Positions 41,541-51,329 of a stretch of 64,000 nt of DNA are shown in pieces (the stretch's first letter is position 1; the number at the start of each line of letters is the position of its first letter). Source of the stretch: an uncultured Prevotellaceae bacterium (GTDB taxonomy: Bacteria; Bacteroidota; Bacteroidia; Bacteroidales; Bacteroidaceae); the NCBI GenBank assembly GCA_900313615.1, contig OMRP01000008.1, positions 1 through 64,000 on the forward strand, read 5' to 3'. The position numbers were made by a program, and so were the translations under genes. The notes beneath the pieces are model-generated. The model was not told the origin of the DNA, searched no databases, and saw only the letters and a program-made list of their open reading frames with translations.

Positions 41541-44500
41541 ATGAAAAAGCATCGATTACTTTTCTTATGGCTCTCCCTATTGTTGTGCGCGGTAGGAGCG
41601 AGAGCGGAAGAAGTGACAATCGGCGATGGCGGAGAAGCAAATAACTCATATCTGCCAGGCTACAATTACTTCAATTACAGTTACACACAGCAGATTTACA
41701 CTGCCGATGAGATTGGCGTGGCTGGCACTATCAACAGCATCGCCTTTAAGAACACGGGGGCTGAGAAAACCCGTACCTATTCCATTTACATGGCCCTTAC
41801 GGACAAAACTGCGTTCACAGACGGCAATGACTGGGTGCCCATGAGTGCCGACGATTTGGTGTTCGAAGGTGAAGTTACTTTCGCTGTGGGTAAATGGACC
41901 ACGATAGACCTTAATGCTCCATTTGCGTATGATGGATCTTCTAACCTGATTGTTGCAGTGGCAGACAATACGGGTTCTTATTCTAGTTCACCCCACATGG
42001 CTTGTCTAGTGTTCTCTGCGTCAAATCAAGCCATCCGTGCATATAGGGATGCTTCTGCCTATGACATAGCTAATCCTGGTGCTAATGGGGCAACGATGAA
42101 CATCAAGAACCAAATTGTACTCGACATCACTGCTGGCGGTGGTCCCACTTGTCCCAAACCAAAGGGCGTGAAAATCACCTCTACCACGACAACTACAGCC
42201 ACCGTGGAATGGAACGCAGAGGAAGGAACACAGTACAACATACATGTGCTTTCTGAGTCAAGCGAAGACTTCTACACGGGCGTAACCAGTCCTTATACCA
42301 TTACAGGGCTTGAGGCTTCTACCACCTATACAGTGCAGGTACAGACGGCTTGTAGCGAGACGGACCAGAGCGACTGGACATCACAAACACCTTTCTCTAC
42401 TGCTATCTGCGAAGAAGAAGACCAGTGCCTGGTTTCCTACACACTCACCGATTCATACGGAGACGGATGGAACGGCAACGCTATTAAAGTGGTTGATATT
42501 GAGAAGGGAAAAGTTCTTGGCACTTTGACGATTGGAAGCGGTTACACTGTAGAAGGTGCTCTCCCCGTTTGTCCGGGACGCGAAATACAATTCGAATGGG
42601 TGCTTGGTTCATATCCTGGAGAGGCCTCGTGGGTTATCTATGATGTTAACGGAGACGTAATTTGTGAAGGTCAGGGAGCGTCGACAATGAAAACAGGAGA
42701 TGTCCTCGCCACTTATCTTGTTGACTGTAGTATGGCTACATGTGCCAAGCCGAAAGACTTGAAGTTAGATGAGGTGTCCGCCTACAGTGCTACGCTGAGT
42801 TGGACTCCAGGAGCGGAAGACCAGAGCGCATGGGAAATCGTCTACTCCACAGAAGCTGACTTTGATCCCGATACAGCTACTCCCGTGGCTGTCAACAGCA
42901 ATCCATTTGACTTGACGGGTCTCGAGGCAGAAACTACTTACTACGCATACGTACGTGCAGCATGTAGTGACACCGACCATAGCAAGTGGAGCAATGTGCT
43001 ATCCTTCACTACCCTCGAAGCATGTCCCACACCTACCTATTTGACTGTGCCTAGCATAACTGCAACTTCGGCAACCATCAACTGGGAAGGCAATGCCGAC
43101 AACTACGAAGTTCGCTACGCTGAAGCAACGGGTTTTTGGCTACAATATGATGATGAATCTTATGTAGGTGGTATTGGTAATACAACTTCAGCCACCTGGA
43201 CTTGGGGCGTGATGTACCCAGGCAGCATGGTCACTATAGACAAACTGACCAAAATTGCGATTTATGAAACATCCACATACAACACGCAACCTATCACAGT
43301 GAATATCTATTCTGGTGGAGATGATGCTCCTGGAACTCTTCTTTATACCGAAGAGGTGACACCCGAGGCCAACGATGCGATGCATATCGTTACCTTATCT
43401 TCACCGGTGGCGATTACCCCAGGTGAGAACGTGTGGATAACACTTACTGAAACGGGTACATACTGCCTTTCGTATTGCTTAAGCACAGAACCCAACAACA
43501 ATTGGGTGCTCAACGGAGGACAATGGGCACATGTGAGCGACCTTTCCTCTTCTTTGGCTGGTGATGGCTGGATGATTCGCGGCTTTATTGGAGAACCTAT
43601 CGATCCTGAAACAACTCCATGGACAACGGGTTCTTGCACAGACAACACCATCGAAATCGATGGTTTGAATCCTCAAACATCTTATGTATTCCAAGTTCGT
43701 GCTAAGTGTGACGAAGAGAGTTACAGCAAGTGGGCGGAGACCAACTTCACCACAGAGGAGGCTGATGCTTCACCCGAAATAGAGGTTACTGACGTGACTG
43801 CTACAACGGCCACTGTCGACTGGACTGACAAGGGTGCAGATCCCTCTTCTTGGGACTTGTGGTACAGATTGATTGGAAATATGGAATCATTCGAAAATGG
43901 ATTGCCGCAGGGATGGACAACCATCGATAATGACAATGACGGCAAAAATTGGACGGTTGTTAGTGGTGGTATAAAATCTCATAGTGGAGATGCTGTTATA
44001 GCATCATACAGTTATGATAATGGAACAAACTCGGCACTTTCTCCTGATAACTGGCTCATTTCGCCAGAGGTAACTCTAGGCGGAAGCATGTCGTTCTGGG
44101 CTATCGGACAAGATGCTGGATGGGCTGGTGAGCATTTTGCAGTGTACCTGTCACAAGACGGCAATACCGATGTGTCGAAATTTACTCAGATTTACCCAGC
44201 TACGGGAGAGATTATAGCGACGAGTGAGTATGTGCAGCACACTATCGACCTGAGCGCATATAAAGGCAAGGGTTATCTGGCTATCCGCCACTTTAATATT
44301 ACAAACATGTTCTGCTTGAACATTGACGACATTGCATTTACCGAACCAGGACAGAACACAGACTGGGTGGAGATGAATGGTTTGACAAACCATCCTGCGA
44401 CAATCGAGGGACTGGATCCTGAGATGACCTACGAAGTGCAGGTACGCACGCATTTCGGCAATGGAGATGTCAGCGAATGGGTTTCGGATAATTTCACTAC

Positions 44501-45233
44501 TCTCTCTGCTATCACGCTGTTTGACAAAGACATGGACGAAGATCCCAACAATGTTACCATGCTCAACTTGAAAAATGGCTTCACGCTCGACGTAACCATC
44601 TCTGGCCGTACACTTTACAAGAGTGGCAACTGGAACTCTCTCTGCTTGCCGTTCGACATAGAGAATATCGAGGCTTCACCGTTGGCTGGTGCAACTGTTA
44701 AGGAACTGACAGCCGCACGCATCGAAGGCACAATGCTCTACCTTACCTATGTTGATGCTTCCTCTATAGAGGCTGGCAAGAGTTATATCATCAAGTGGGA
44801 TTCCGGTGATGATATTGTCAATCCGACCTTTGGAGGTGTGACGCTGAATGCAACGGCGGATGGGTTACATTACGGATACGAAGTGATAGATCTTAACACC
44901 ACCGAGGAAATCTATTCCATCGGTCTCTATAAAGAGACGATATTGGATCAGTCGGAGAGTGTACTTTACCTCGGTAATGACAATAAGATGTATTATCCAG
45001 CTACGTCTGGATTCCATGTGGGTGCGTTCCGTACTTTGGTGACTATACCAGATGAATCCACTGTGAATGGAACGGTGTTCGAGATTGATGGCACCGCAAC
45101 GGGCATCACGGAAGTGAATGGCCTCGAAATCATTGGTGGTAAGTGGTACAGCGTCGACGGACGCAAGTTGCCGAACCAACCCAAGCAGAAGGGTGTGTAC
45201 ATCAACAATGGCCGCAAGGTGGTTGTGAAGTGA
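41541..45233 (+). CDS. Large secreted fibronectin-III / cleaved-adhesin protein with T9SS-type C-terminus
   Basis: A 1230-aa exported protein (signal peptide MKKHRLLFLWLSLLLCAVGA). Order of parts: an N-terminal beta domain (30-200); fibronectin-III-like units starting CPKPKGVKITSTTTT, CAKPKDLKLDEVSAY, CPTPTYLTVPSITATSATIN and SPEIEVTDVTATTATVDW; a DSYGDGWNGNAIKV domain between the first two; and a gingipain-type cleaved-adhesin domain (SFENGLPQGWTTIDNDNDG ... NIDDIAFTE). It ends with WYSVDGRKL and KGVYINNGRKVVVK, a T9SS-type signal similar to the M6 protease. It should be anchored or released at the surface, for adhesion or matrix binding. A small acidic gene follows. Confidence 0.88.
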   Translation: MKKHRLLFLWLSLLLCAVGARAEEVTIGDGGEANNSYLPGYNYFNYSYTQQIYTADEIGVAGTINSIAFKNTGAEKTRTYSIYMALTDKTAFTDGNDWVPMSADDLVFEGEVTFAVGKWTTIDLNAPFAYDGSSNLIVAVADNTGSYSSSPHMACLVFSASNQAIRAYRDASAYDIANPGANGATMNIKNQIVLDITAGGGPTCPKPKGVKITSTTTTTATVEWNAEEGTQYNIHVLSESSEDFYTGVTSPYTITGLEASTTYTVQVQTACSETDQSDWTSQTPFSTAICEEEDQCLVSYTLTDSYGDGWNGNAIKVVDIEKGKVLGTLTIGSGYTVEGALPVCPGREIQFEWVLGSYPGEASWVIYDVNGDVICEGQGASTMKTGDVLATYLVDCSMATCAKPKDLKLDEVSAYSATLSWTPGAEDQSAWEIVYSTEADFDPDTATPVAVNSNPFDLTGLEAETTYYAYVRAACSDTDHSKWSNVLSFTTLEACPTPTYLTVPSITATSATINWEGNADNYEVRYAEATGFWLQYDDESYVGGIGNTTSATWTWGVMYPGSMVTIDKLTKIAIYETSTYNTQPITVNIYSGGDDAPGTLLYTEEVTPEANDAMHIVTLSSPVAITPGENVWITLTETGTYCLSYCLSTEPNNNWVLNGGQWAHVSDLSSSLAGDGWMIRGFIGEPIDPETTPWTTGSCTDNTIEIDGLNPQTSYVFQVRAKCDEESYSKWAETNFTTEEADASPEIEVTDVTATTATVDWTDKGADPSSWDLWYRLIGNMESFENGLPQGWTTIDNDNDGKNWTVVSGGIKSHSGDAVIASYSYDNGTNSALSPDNWLISPEVTLGGSMSFWAIGQDAGWAGEHFAVYLSQDGNTDVSKFTQIYPATGEIIATSEYVQHTIDLSAYKGKGYLAIRHFNITNMFCLNIDDIAFTEPGQNTDWVEMNGLTNHPATIEGLDPEMTYEVQVRTHFGNGDVSEWVSDNFTTLSAITLFDKDMDEDPNNVTMLNLKNGFTLDVTISGRTLYKSGNWNSLCLPFDIENIEASPLAGATVKELTAARIEGTMLYLTYVDASSIEAGKSYIIKWDSGDDIVNPTFGGVTLNATADGLHYGYEVIDLNTTEEIYSIGLYKETILDQSESVLYLGNDNKMYYPATSGFHVGAFRTLVTIPDESTVNGTVFEIDGTATGITEVNGLEIIGGKWYSVDGRKLPNQPKQKGVYINNGRKVVVK

Positions 45234-45248
45234 GATTCTTAAACAAAG

Positions 45249-45283
45249 CCTGTAGGGACTTGACTTCAGTTGGTCCCTGCAGG
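45249..45283 (+). promoter_or_regulatory. Intercistronic hairpin before small acidic gene
   Basis: The arms CCTGTAGGGAC / GTCCCTGCAGG (11 bp, one G-T pair) lie between the FN3 gene and the small acidic gene, without a following T run. It may be an mRNA-processing or partial attenuation element rather than a full terminator. Confidence 0.5.
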
Positions 45284-45375
45284 AATTGTTCAATCCTCAC
45301 CTAAAGTGACAGTCTTTATGTCTGTCTATTCATAACCAAAATGTAGTAATCAACAACAAATAAATTTGACCTTAT

Positions 45376-45594
45376 ATGAAAAGACAATATATCCAACCTG
45401 CAATGAAATATCTGTCGATGGCGGCCGACGGTGAACTGCTTATCACCTCCATCAATGGTGGTGACACCGGTATCAGTTACGGCGGTGAAGGCAATGAAGG
45501 TAATGGCGGTGGAAATGCGTACTCCAACGAGTACACCTTCTTCTATGTCTGGGACCAAGAGGCCGAAGAAGAAGAGGAAGATGAGGACTTTTAA
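45376..45594 (+). CDS. Small acidic protein following T9SS-type cargo (copy B)
   Basis: A 72-aa protein without known domain. It begins MKRQYIQPAMKYLSM, has a Gly/Asn-rich middle (INGGDTGISYGGEGNEGNGG) and ends with FFYVWDQEAEEEEEDEDF. The N-terminal MK[KR].Y..P..K pattern and the VWD[EQ]E motif before an acidic tail are shared with the 67-aa gene at 27320-27523. Both lie directly behind a gene for a T9SS-type secreted protein. The gap of 142 nt upstream has a hairpin but no T run. A terminator follows at 45678. Function unknown. Confidence 0.8.
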   Translation: MKRQYIQPAMKYLSMAADGELLITSINGGDTGISYGGEGNEGNGGGNAYSNEYTFFYVWDQEAEEEEEDEDF

Positions 45595-45677
45595 ATAACT
45601 GTCTCTGAAAGGGGCATAATTCTTTAATAGCCCCGGAAACAAAAGCGGTAACAGTCCGAATCACTTTTATTCACAAT

Positions 45678-45715
45678 CAATAATCCCCAACCTTAACTTA
45701 GGTTGGGGATTATTG
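45678..45715. terminator. 16-bp bidirectional terminator
   Basis: A perfect stem CAATAATCCCCAACCT / AGGTTGGGGATTATTG with a 6-nt loop. It is positioned between the small acidic gene and the convergent penicillin-binding protein gene. A GC-rich dispersed element (CACCCTCCTTGGGAGGGG) follows near 45757. Confidence 0.85.
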
Positions 45716-45780
45716 GTGCTTATTCTGTAAAATAGGGATTTTGGGGTATCTTTATGCACCCTCCTTGGGAGGGGATGAAC

Positions 45781-48093
45781 TTACTCATACACATCGAGGA
45801 TATCATCCTCAACCGCTATGATGCGTTCATCGCATGGTTTCCATTCCTTTGGCACATCAAACTTCACGCTTTGGCTGTAGTTCAAACTCGCGTCAGAATA
45901 CACTTTGCGCATGTAACGCCCCCAGATGGGCAATGCTGCGGCAGCTCCCTGGCCGATACCGGTTGAGTAGAAGTGGATGTCGCGGTCCTCACCGCCAACC
46001 CACACACCATTGACCAATTCGGGTGTCACACCCATGAACCAAGCATCGGCATTGGAGTTCGTCGTTCCCGTCTTGCCTCCCATCTCGGCATGGATGCCAA
46101 AACCACGGACGCGACGGCCTGTACCGCTCTCTATTACGCCTCGCAAACAAACAAGCATCTTGTAAGAACTCTCTTCGCTAATGGCTTCGTTATAACGGGG
46201 TTGGAAATTCGCAATGATATTGCCATCGCTATCCTCGATACGCGTCACCATAAGTGGAGCGGAGCGGATGCCTTTGTTGGCAAAAGCGGAGTATCCACTT
46301 ACCATTTCGCCCACAGTTACCTCACAGGGACCGAGGCACAACGACATCTTTGCCTTGATATTCGGATTGTGCAATCCATATTTGTGCAACAGGTCGACTA
46401 GCGACTGAGGCGTGAAACGGCTGATAAGGTAGGCGGAGCACCAATTGCTCGAACGGGCTAGACCAGTGCGCAAAGGAACGATGGCTCCATTACCTAAGCC
46501 GCCACCGCCCTTAGGCGTCCAACGCCCACCATCGACAACATAGGTCTGCATTCTATTGGGTATCTTATCGCAGGGACTATAACCATTCTCCATGGCCAAC
46601 GAATAGAGGTAGGGCTTCATTGTCGAACCCACCTGACGGCGACCCACCATGGCCATGTCGTATTGGAAATATTGGTAGTTGGGACCTCCTACATAGGCTT
46701 TCACTGCACCGGTCTTAGGATCCATGCTCACAAAACCTGCACGGAGGAACTGCTTGTAGTATTTGATGGAGTCAAGTGGGGTCATCGTCTTCTCCACGTC
46801 ACCATGATAAGTGAACACTTTCATTGGCACGGGGGTATTAAACGATTTGCGTATTTCTTCTTCCGAAGCTCCTTCTGCCTTGAGAACCTGATAACGTTGG
46901 CTCTGACGGATAGAGCGATTCATCACACGTTCATAGTCTTCCTTCGACATGCGTGAGGAGAATGGACCGCGTGGATTGCCTCTCGTCTGGGCGTCAAAGG
47001 CGGGTTGCAAAGTGCCGGAGAGATGTTCCAACACAGCTTCCTCAGCATAACGCTGCATACGGGTGTCGATGGTGGTGAAAATACGAAGACCATCATTGTT
47101 GATGTTATATGGATGGCCATTGCGCTTCAGGTTCTTGTTGCACCAACCATAAAGGGGGTCTTCCTCCCAGGCGATGGAATCGATGACAAATTGGGCTTTT
47201 TTCCAACTGGGATAGTCTTTTTGCTCGGGCTTCACGGCCATCATATACTGACGGATATATTCACGGAAATAGGGGGCGATGCCGTCTTGCAACTGGCTCT
47301 TGTCGGTCTTGCGGAAATGCAACTGCACAGGCTCAGCGGCAAAACGGTCGTAATCGGCTTGGGAGATATAACCGCTTTTCTGCATTTGGGCAAGGACGAT
47401 GTTGCGGCGTTCACGGCAGCGCTCGGGATAACGAACGGGATTGTAGTACGATGGGTTCTTGCACAGACCAATAAGCGTGGCGGCCTCGTTTACCGTTAGG
47501 TTTTTCGGGTCTTTGCTGAAATAGGTGAACGCCGCACTTTTCACACCGATGGCATTGTAGAGAAAATCGAAGTAGTTCAGATACATCGTGATGATTTCCT
47601 CCTTGGTGTAGTTCTTCTCTAACTTGACCGCTATAATCCACTCGATGGGTTTTTGGAACAATCGCTCCAACTTGCTGTGGGCTGTTTCGGAATAGAGTTG
47701 CTTCGCTAACTGTTGCGTGATGGTGGAACCACCACCAGCACTCTCTTGTCCCATAAATCCACGCTTGATGACGGCTCGTGTCAAGGCGATGAAGTCAACG
47801 CCGGAGTGCTCATAGAATCGCTCGTCCTCGGTGGCAATCAAGGCATGGATAAGGTGGGGCGAAAGATTGTTGTAAGACACGGAAATTCGGTTGTCGCGAC
47901 TGGTTGAGTAGGTTCCCATCAATTTGCCGTCAGAGGAATATACCTGCGACGAATAACGGCTGATGGGGTTCTGAAGGTCTTCAATGTCTGGCATGTATCC
48001 TATCCAACCATTCCAGATGGCCAGAAAGAGTAAAGTGAGACCCACGATAACGATGGACATCAACCACCACAGTATACTAATGAATTTTCTCAT
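45781..48093 (-). CDS. Bifunctional penicillin-binding protein 1A
   Basis: A 770-aa class A PBP that polymerises glycan strands and cross-links peptides. An N-terminal membrane anchor (MSIVIVGLTLLFLAIW) is followed by the GT51 glycosyltransferase domain with catalytic ATEDERFYEHSGVD (Glu89) and GGSTITQQLAKQL. The transpeptidase domain holds S490-T-M-K493 (nucleophile Ser490), S548-S-N550 and K674-T-G676. All expected motifs are present. It has its own promoter at 48150-48182 and a terminator at 45678. It acts at the periplasmic face of the inner membrane. Confidence 0.94.
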   Translation of the reverse strand: MRKFISILWWLMSIVIVGLTLLFLAIWNGWIGYMPDIEDLQNPISRYSSQVYSSDGKLMGTYSTSRDNRISVSYNNLSPHLIHALIATEDERFYEHSGVDFIALTRAVIKRGFMGQESAGGGSTITQQLAKQLYSETAHSKLERLFQKPIEWIIAVKLEKNYTKEEIITMYLNYFDFLYNAIGVKSAAFTYFSKDPKNLTVNEAATLIGLCKNPSYYNPVRYPERCRERRNIVLAQMQKSGYISQADYDRFAAEPVQLHFRKTDKSQLQDGIAPYFREYIRQYMMAVKPEQKDYPSWKKAQFVIDSIAWEEDPLYGWCNKNLKRNGHPYNINNDGLRIFTTIDTRMQRYAEEAVLEHLSGTLQPAFDAQTRGNPRGPFSSRMSKEDYERVMNRSIRQSQRYQVLKAEGASEEEIRKSFNTPVPMKVFTYHGDVEKTMTPLDSIKYYKQFLRAGFVSMDPKTGAVKAYVGGPNYQYFQYDMAMVGRRQVGSTMKPYLYSLAMENGYSPCDKIPNRMQTYVVDGGRWTPKGGGGLGNGAIVPLRTGLARSSNWCSAYLISRFTPQSLVDLLHKYGLHNPNIKAKMSLCLGPCEVTVGEMVSGYSAFANKGIRSAPLMVTRIEDSDGNIIANFQPRYNEAISEESSYKMLVCLRGVIESGTGRRVRGFGIHAEMGGKTGTTNSNADAWFMGVTPELVNGVWVGGEDRDIHFYSTGIGQGAAAALPIWGRYMRKVYSDASLNYSQSVKFDVPKEWKPCDERIIAVEDDILDVYE

Positions 48094-48149
48094 GTCTTTT
48101 CTAATGTGTGTTCTCTACGATGTGAACAATACAAAATGCTTTTACGCTG

Positions 48150-48182
48150 CAAAATTAAATAATTCTTTTGAAATATGACAAA
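48150..48182 (-). promoter_or_regulatory. Promoter of penicillin-binding protein gene
   Basis: Minus-strand -33 TTTG (48179-48182), 21-nt spacer, -7 box TAATTTTG (48150-48157), about 57 nt before the ATG at 48093. It lies in the divergent region with pyrB. Confidence 0.7.
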
Positions 48183-48240
48183 GAAATGAAAAATAATGCG
48201 TAACTTCGCAGTCGAAATCATCAACAACGAATCATCAGCG

Positions 48241-49191
48241 ATGAAAAAACATGACTTTGTGACCTTTGCCGACATGTCGAAAGGGAAAATTCTCTATATG
48301 ATACGTCTGGCGCAGGAATTTGAGAAGCACCCTAATCGTGACATACTGAAAGGAAAGGTGGTCGCCACATTGTTCTATGAACCATCCACAAGGACTCGTC
48401 TGTCCTTCGAAACAGCGGCTAACCGTCTTGGGGCACGTGTCATCGGCTTCAGCGATGCCAAAGCGTCGAGTGTCTCGAAAGGGGAGACCTTGAAAGACAC
48501 AATACTAATGGTGTCAAATTATGCCGACGTGATAGCCATGCGACACCACATTGAGGGTGCCGCTCAATACGCCAGTGAGGTATCGCCTGTCCCCATCATC
48601 AATGCTGGTGATGGTGCCCACCAGCATCCCTCACAGTGTATGCTCGACTTGTATACTATTTACCAAACGCAGGGAACTCTCGAAAACCTTAATATTTGTC
48701 TCGTGGGTGATTTGAAATATGGAAGGACGGTCCACTCCCTGGTGATGGCAATGAGACATTTCAACCCTACATTCCATTTCGTGGCTCCTGCTGAATTGGC
48801 GATGCCTGAGGAATATAAACTATATTGCCGTGAACAGGGTATACGCTATCAGGAACATACCGACTTCTCTGAAGACATTATTGCGCAAGCCGACATTTTA
48901 TATATGACGCGTGTCCAAAAAGAACGGTTCTCCGACCTCATGGAGTACGAAAGAGTGAAAAATGTGTATATTCTCAAACGGGAGATGCTCAAGGGGGCAA
49001 GAGAGAACATGAAGGTGCTACACCCTCTACCAAGAGTGAATGAGATAGCAATGGATGTTGATGAGGATCCACACGCCTACTACATACAGCAGGCTCAAAA
49101 TGGACTATATGCCCGCGAGGCTATCATCTGCGATGTGTTGGGCATCACCATCGAACAAGTGCAGGCAGACAACACCATTATTGATAATTGA
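48241..49191 (+). CDS. pyrB: Aspartate carbamoyltransferase catalytic subunit
   Basis: A 316-aa enzyme that makes carbamoyl-aspartate in pyrimidine synthesis. The ATG at 48241 ([16 protein letters not shown]) matches the family start; an upstream in-frame ATG adds 15 unlikely residues. The carbamoyl-phosphate loop [11 protein letters not shown], the SVSKGET loop, the [12 protein letters not shown] region, [10 protein letters not shown] and HPLPRVNEI are conserved. It pairs with PyrI 47 nt downstream, so the enzyme is the allosteric hetero-oligomeric form (c6r6 type). It is cytoplasmic. Confidence 0.95.
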   Translation: MKKHDFVTFADMSKGKILYMIRLAQEFEKHPNRDILKGKVVATLFYEPSTRTRLSFETAANRLGARVIGFSDAKASSVSKGETLKDTILMVSNYADVIAMRHHIEGAAQYASEVSPVPIINAGDGAHQHPSQCMLDLYTIYQTQGTLENLNICLVGDLKYGRTVHSLVMAMRHFNPTFHFVAPAELAMPEEYKLYCREQGIRYQEHTDFSEDIIAQADILYMTRVQKERFSDLMEYERVKNVYILKREMLKGARENMKVLHPLPRVNEIAMDVDEDPHAYYIQQAQNGLYAREAIICDVLGITIEQVQADNTIIDN

Positions 49192-49238
49192 TAATTGTCC
49201 AATCCCTCACCCTATACTTTTAATCCCTCAAGTTTCAA

Positions 49239-49697
49239 ATGATGAACAAAAAAGAACGATTGGTCGCTGCCATAGAAAATGGCACCGTCATCGACCATAT
49301 TCCCTCGACAAAAACATTCGAGGTAATCAACCTTTTAGGGCTCCAAAACCTTACAACCCCTGTGACTATAGGTTATAACTATCCCTCAACAAAAGTTGGG
49401 AAAAAAGCCATCATCAAAGTGAGTGACCGTTTCTTTACCGATGATGAGATATCGCGACTTTCTGTCGTAGCTCCCAATGTGGTACTCAACATCATACGTG
49501 ACTATGGCGTGATAGAGAAAAAAACGGTGGAAACGCCAGATGAACTGCGTGGTATCGTAAAATGCAACAATCCCAAGTGCATCACCAATAATGAACCCAT
49601 GCAAACGCTCTTCACCGTGGAAGACAAGGAACATGGCATCCTGAAATGTCATTACTGCGACAAAGAACAGGAGATGGACAAGGTTCAATTGGTTTAA
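49239..49697 (+). CDS. pyrI: Aspartate carbamoyltransferase regulatory subunit
   Basis: A 152-aa protein of normal length. The N-terminal allosteric nucleotide-binding domain ([20 protein letters not shown]) is followed by the zinc-binding domain with four cysteines: [11 protein letters not shown] and CHYC. It transmits CTP/ATP effects to PyrB. The start could be the ATG at 49239 or the adjacent one at 49242. It is in an operon with pyrB and is followed by a spacer with CTATA-like repeats before glyA. Confidence 0.95.
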   Translation: MMNKKERLVAAIENGTVIDHIPSTKTFEVINLLGLQNLTTPVTIGYNYPSTKVGKKAIIKVSDRFFTDDEISRLSVVAPNVVLNIIRDYGVIEKKTVETPDELRGIVKCNNPKCITNNEPMQTLFTVEDKEHGILKCHYCDKEQEMDKVQLV

Positions 49698-49739
49698 CCC
49701 ATTACTAGGAAGGCTAGAGGAAAACCAGATAGACATGGG

Positions 49740-49805
49740 ATCCTATAAAATCCTTGAATGCCTCCTTCCTATAGCAACAATCCATACTATAGAACCTATA
49801 AAAAC
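49740..49805. repeat. CTATA-type quasi-repeat spacer
   Basis: The spacer before glyA has spaced CCTATAAAA, CCTATAGC, ACTATAGAAC and CCTATAAAAAC elements. It resembles the spacers before fabG and before the Lrp gene. Confidence 0.5.
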
Positions 49806-49822
49806 TTTACATCCAATAAAAA

Positions 49823-51103
49823 ATGAAAAGAGACAACCAGATTTTCGATTTGATTGAACGCGAACACCAACGCCAACTTAAAGGCATGGAACTCATCGCG
49901 TCGGAAAATTTCGTCAGCGACCAGGTCATGGAGGCCATGGGATCGTACCTAACCAACAAATATGCCGAGGGATATCCTGGCAAACGCTATTATGGTGGAT
50001 GCGAGGTGGTCGATGAGGTGGAACAGTTGGCAATCGACCGTGTTAAAGAATTGTTCGGCGCCGAATATGCGAATGTGCAACCCCACTCGGGAGCACAGGC
50101 TAATGCTGCTGTGCTTCTTGCCGTGCTTAAGCCTGGCGATACTTTCATGGGCTTGAACCTCGCACATGGTGGACACCTATCGCATGGATCGGCAGTGAAC
50201 ACCAGCGGTATCCTCTATAAACCTGTGGGTTATAATTTGAACAAGGAGACTGGTAGGGTTGATTACGATGAGATGGAACAATTGGCAAAGGAACATCAGC
50301 CGAAACTTATCATCGGCGGTGGTTCTGCATATAGCCGTGAGTGGGACTACAAACGGATGCGTGAGATTGCCGATAGCGTGGGAGCTCTCCTGATGATTGA
50401 TATGGCACACCCCGCGGGACTCATCGCAGCGGGACTGCTTGACAATCCCGTGAAGTGGGCACATATCGTTACATCGACGACTCACAAGACACTTCGCGGA
50501 CCGCGTGGCGGCATCATTCTCATGGGCAAAGACTTTGATAATCCGTGGGGACTGACCACACCGAAGGGCGTGGTGAAGAAGATGAGCCAACTGTTGAATT
50601 CTGCTGTGTTCCCGGGACAGCAGGGCGGACCATTGGAGCATGTCATCGCGGCAAAGGCTGTGGCCTTCGGAGAAGCATTGCAGCCCGGTTTCAAAGAGTG
50701 GGCTAAGCAAGTGCAGAAGAATGCAAAGGTGCTGGCGGACGAACTCATCAAACGAGGATTTACCATTGTCAGTGGAGGAACAGACAACCACTCGATGCTA
50801 GTTGACTTACGTGACAAGTATCCTGAACTGACGGGAAAAGTGGCGGAGCAGGCACTTGTGGCTGCCGACATCACCGTGAACAAGAACATGGTGCCTTTTG
50901 ATTCTCGTAGCGCTTTCCAAACCAGTGGTATACGTCTCGGTACTCCTGCCATCACCACTCGTGGTGCGAAGGAGGACTTGATGGTCGAAATAGCGGCGCT
51001 CATCGAAGAGGTGCTCAACGCCCCTGAAGACCAAGAGGTTATTGCTAATGTTCGCAAAAAGGTGAACGAACGAATGAAGGCATACCCCCTCTTTGCATAT
51101 TAA
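49823..51103 (+). CDS. glyA: Serine hydroxymethyltransferase
   Basis: A 426-aa PLP enzyme converting serine and tetrahydrofolate to glycine and methylenetetrahydrofolate. Seen in sequence: ELIASENF near the start, [16 protein letters not shown], the PLP-contact [23 protein letters not shown], and the catalytic Lys222 in [14 protein letters not shown]. The C-terminal domain and length are standard. It feeds one-carbon units to thymidylate synthase, whose gene lies nearby at 55115-55909. It has its own terminator at 51126. Confidence 0.96.
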   Translation: MKRDNQIFDLIEREHQRQLKGMELIASENFVSDQVMEAMGSYLTNKYAEGYPGKRYYGGCEVVDEVEQLAIDRVKELFGAEYANVQPHSGAQANAAVLLAVLKPGDTFMGLNLAHGGHLSHGSAVNTSGILYKPVGYNLNKETGRVDYDEMEQLAKEHQPKLIIGGGSAYSREWDYKRMREIADSVGALLMIDMAHPAGLIAAGLLDNPVKWAHIVTSTTHKTLRGPRGGIILMGKDFDNPWGLTTPKGVVKKMSQLLNSAVFPGQQGGPLEHVIAAKAVAFGEALQPGFKEWAKQVQKNAKVLADELIKRGFTIVSGGTDNHSMLVDLRDKYPELTGKVAEQALVAADITVNKNMVPFDSRSAFQTSGIRLGTPAITTRGAKEDLMVEIAALIEEVLNAPEDQEVIANVRKKVNERMKAYPLFAY

Positions 51104-51125
51104 TATAATCGAAGGATATCTTTAC

Positions 51126-51161
51126 AACAATAAATCGGGCGTTTGCGTCCGATTTATTGTT
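51126..51161 (+). terminator. Terminator after glyA
   Basis: A 16-bp stem with one G-T pair (AACAATAAATCGGGCG / CGTCCGATTTATTGTT), 4-nt loop TTTG, with a T run overlapping the 3' arm. Confidence 0.88.
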
Positions 51162-51165
51162 TTAG

Positions 51166-51180
51166 CCCCAATCGGTCATT
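51166..51180. repeat. Half copy of the CCCCAATCGGTCATT element
   Basis: Fifteen nucleotides, CCCCAATCGGTCATT, identical to one arm of the palindromic terminator at 20978-21015, but here without the opposing arm. Confidence 0.75.
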
Positions 51181-51299
51181 GGCGTTATGGTGGTAATTAA
51201 TTCATATTTGAGTAGATGTTTTGCCGTTTTTCAATCTTCTATTTTCATGGTCTTTTATTTTTTTAATCTTTTAATCTTTCTATCTTACAAGATTATTTG

Positions 51300-51307
51300 T
51301 ATTTTTG
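51300..51307 (+). promoter_or_regulatory. -7 element of exbB operon
   Basis: TATTTTTG, 22 nt before the ATG at 51330. A TTTG directly precedes it, but none stands at the usual 19-21 nt. Confidence 0.5.
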
Positions 51308-51329
51308 CCCGATAATTATAATATAACCC

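Noticed and set aside
50177..50791. 204-codon minus-strand frame inside glyA
   Set aside because: Shadow of the highly conserved glyA gene.
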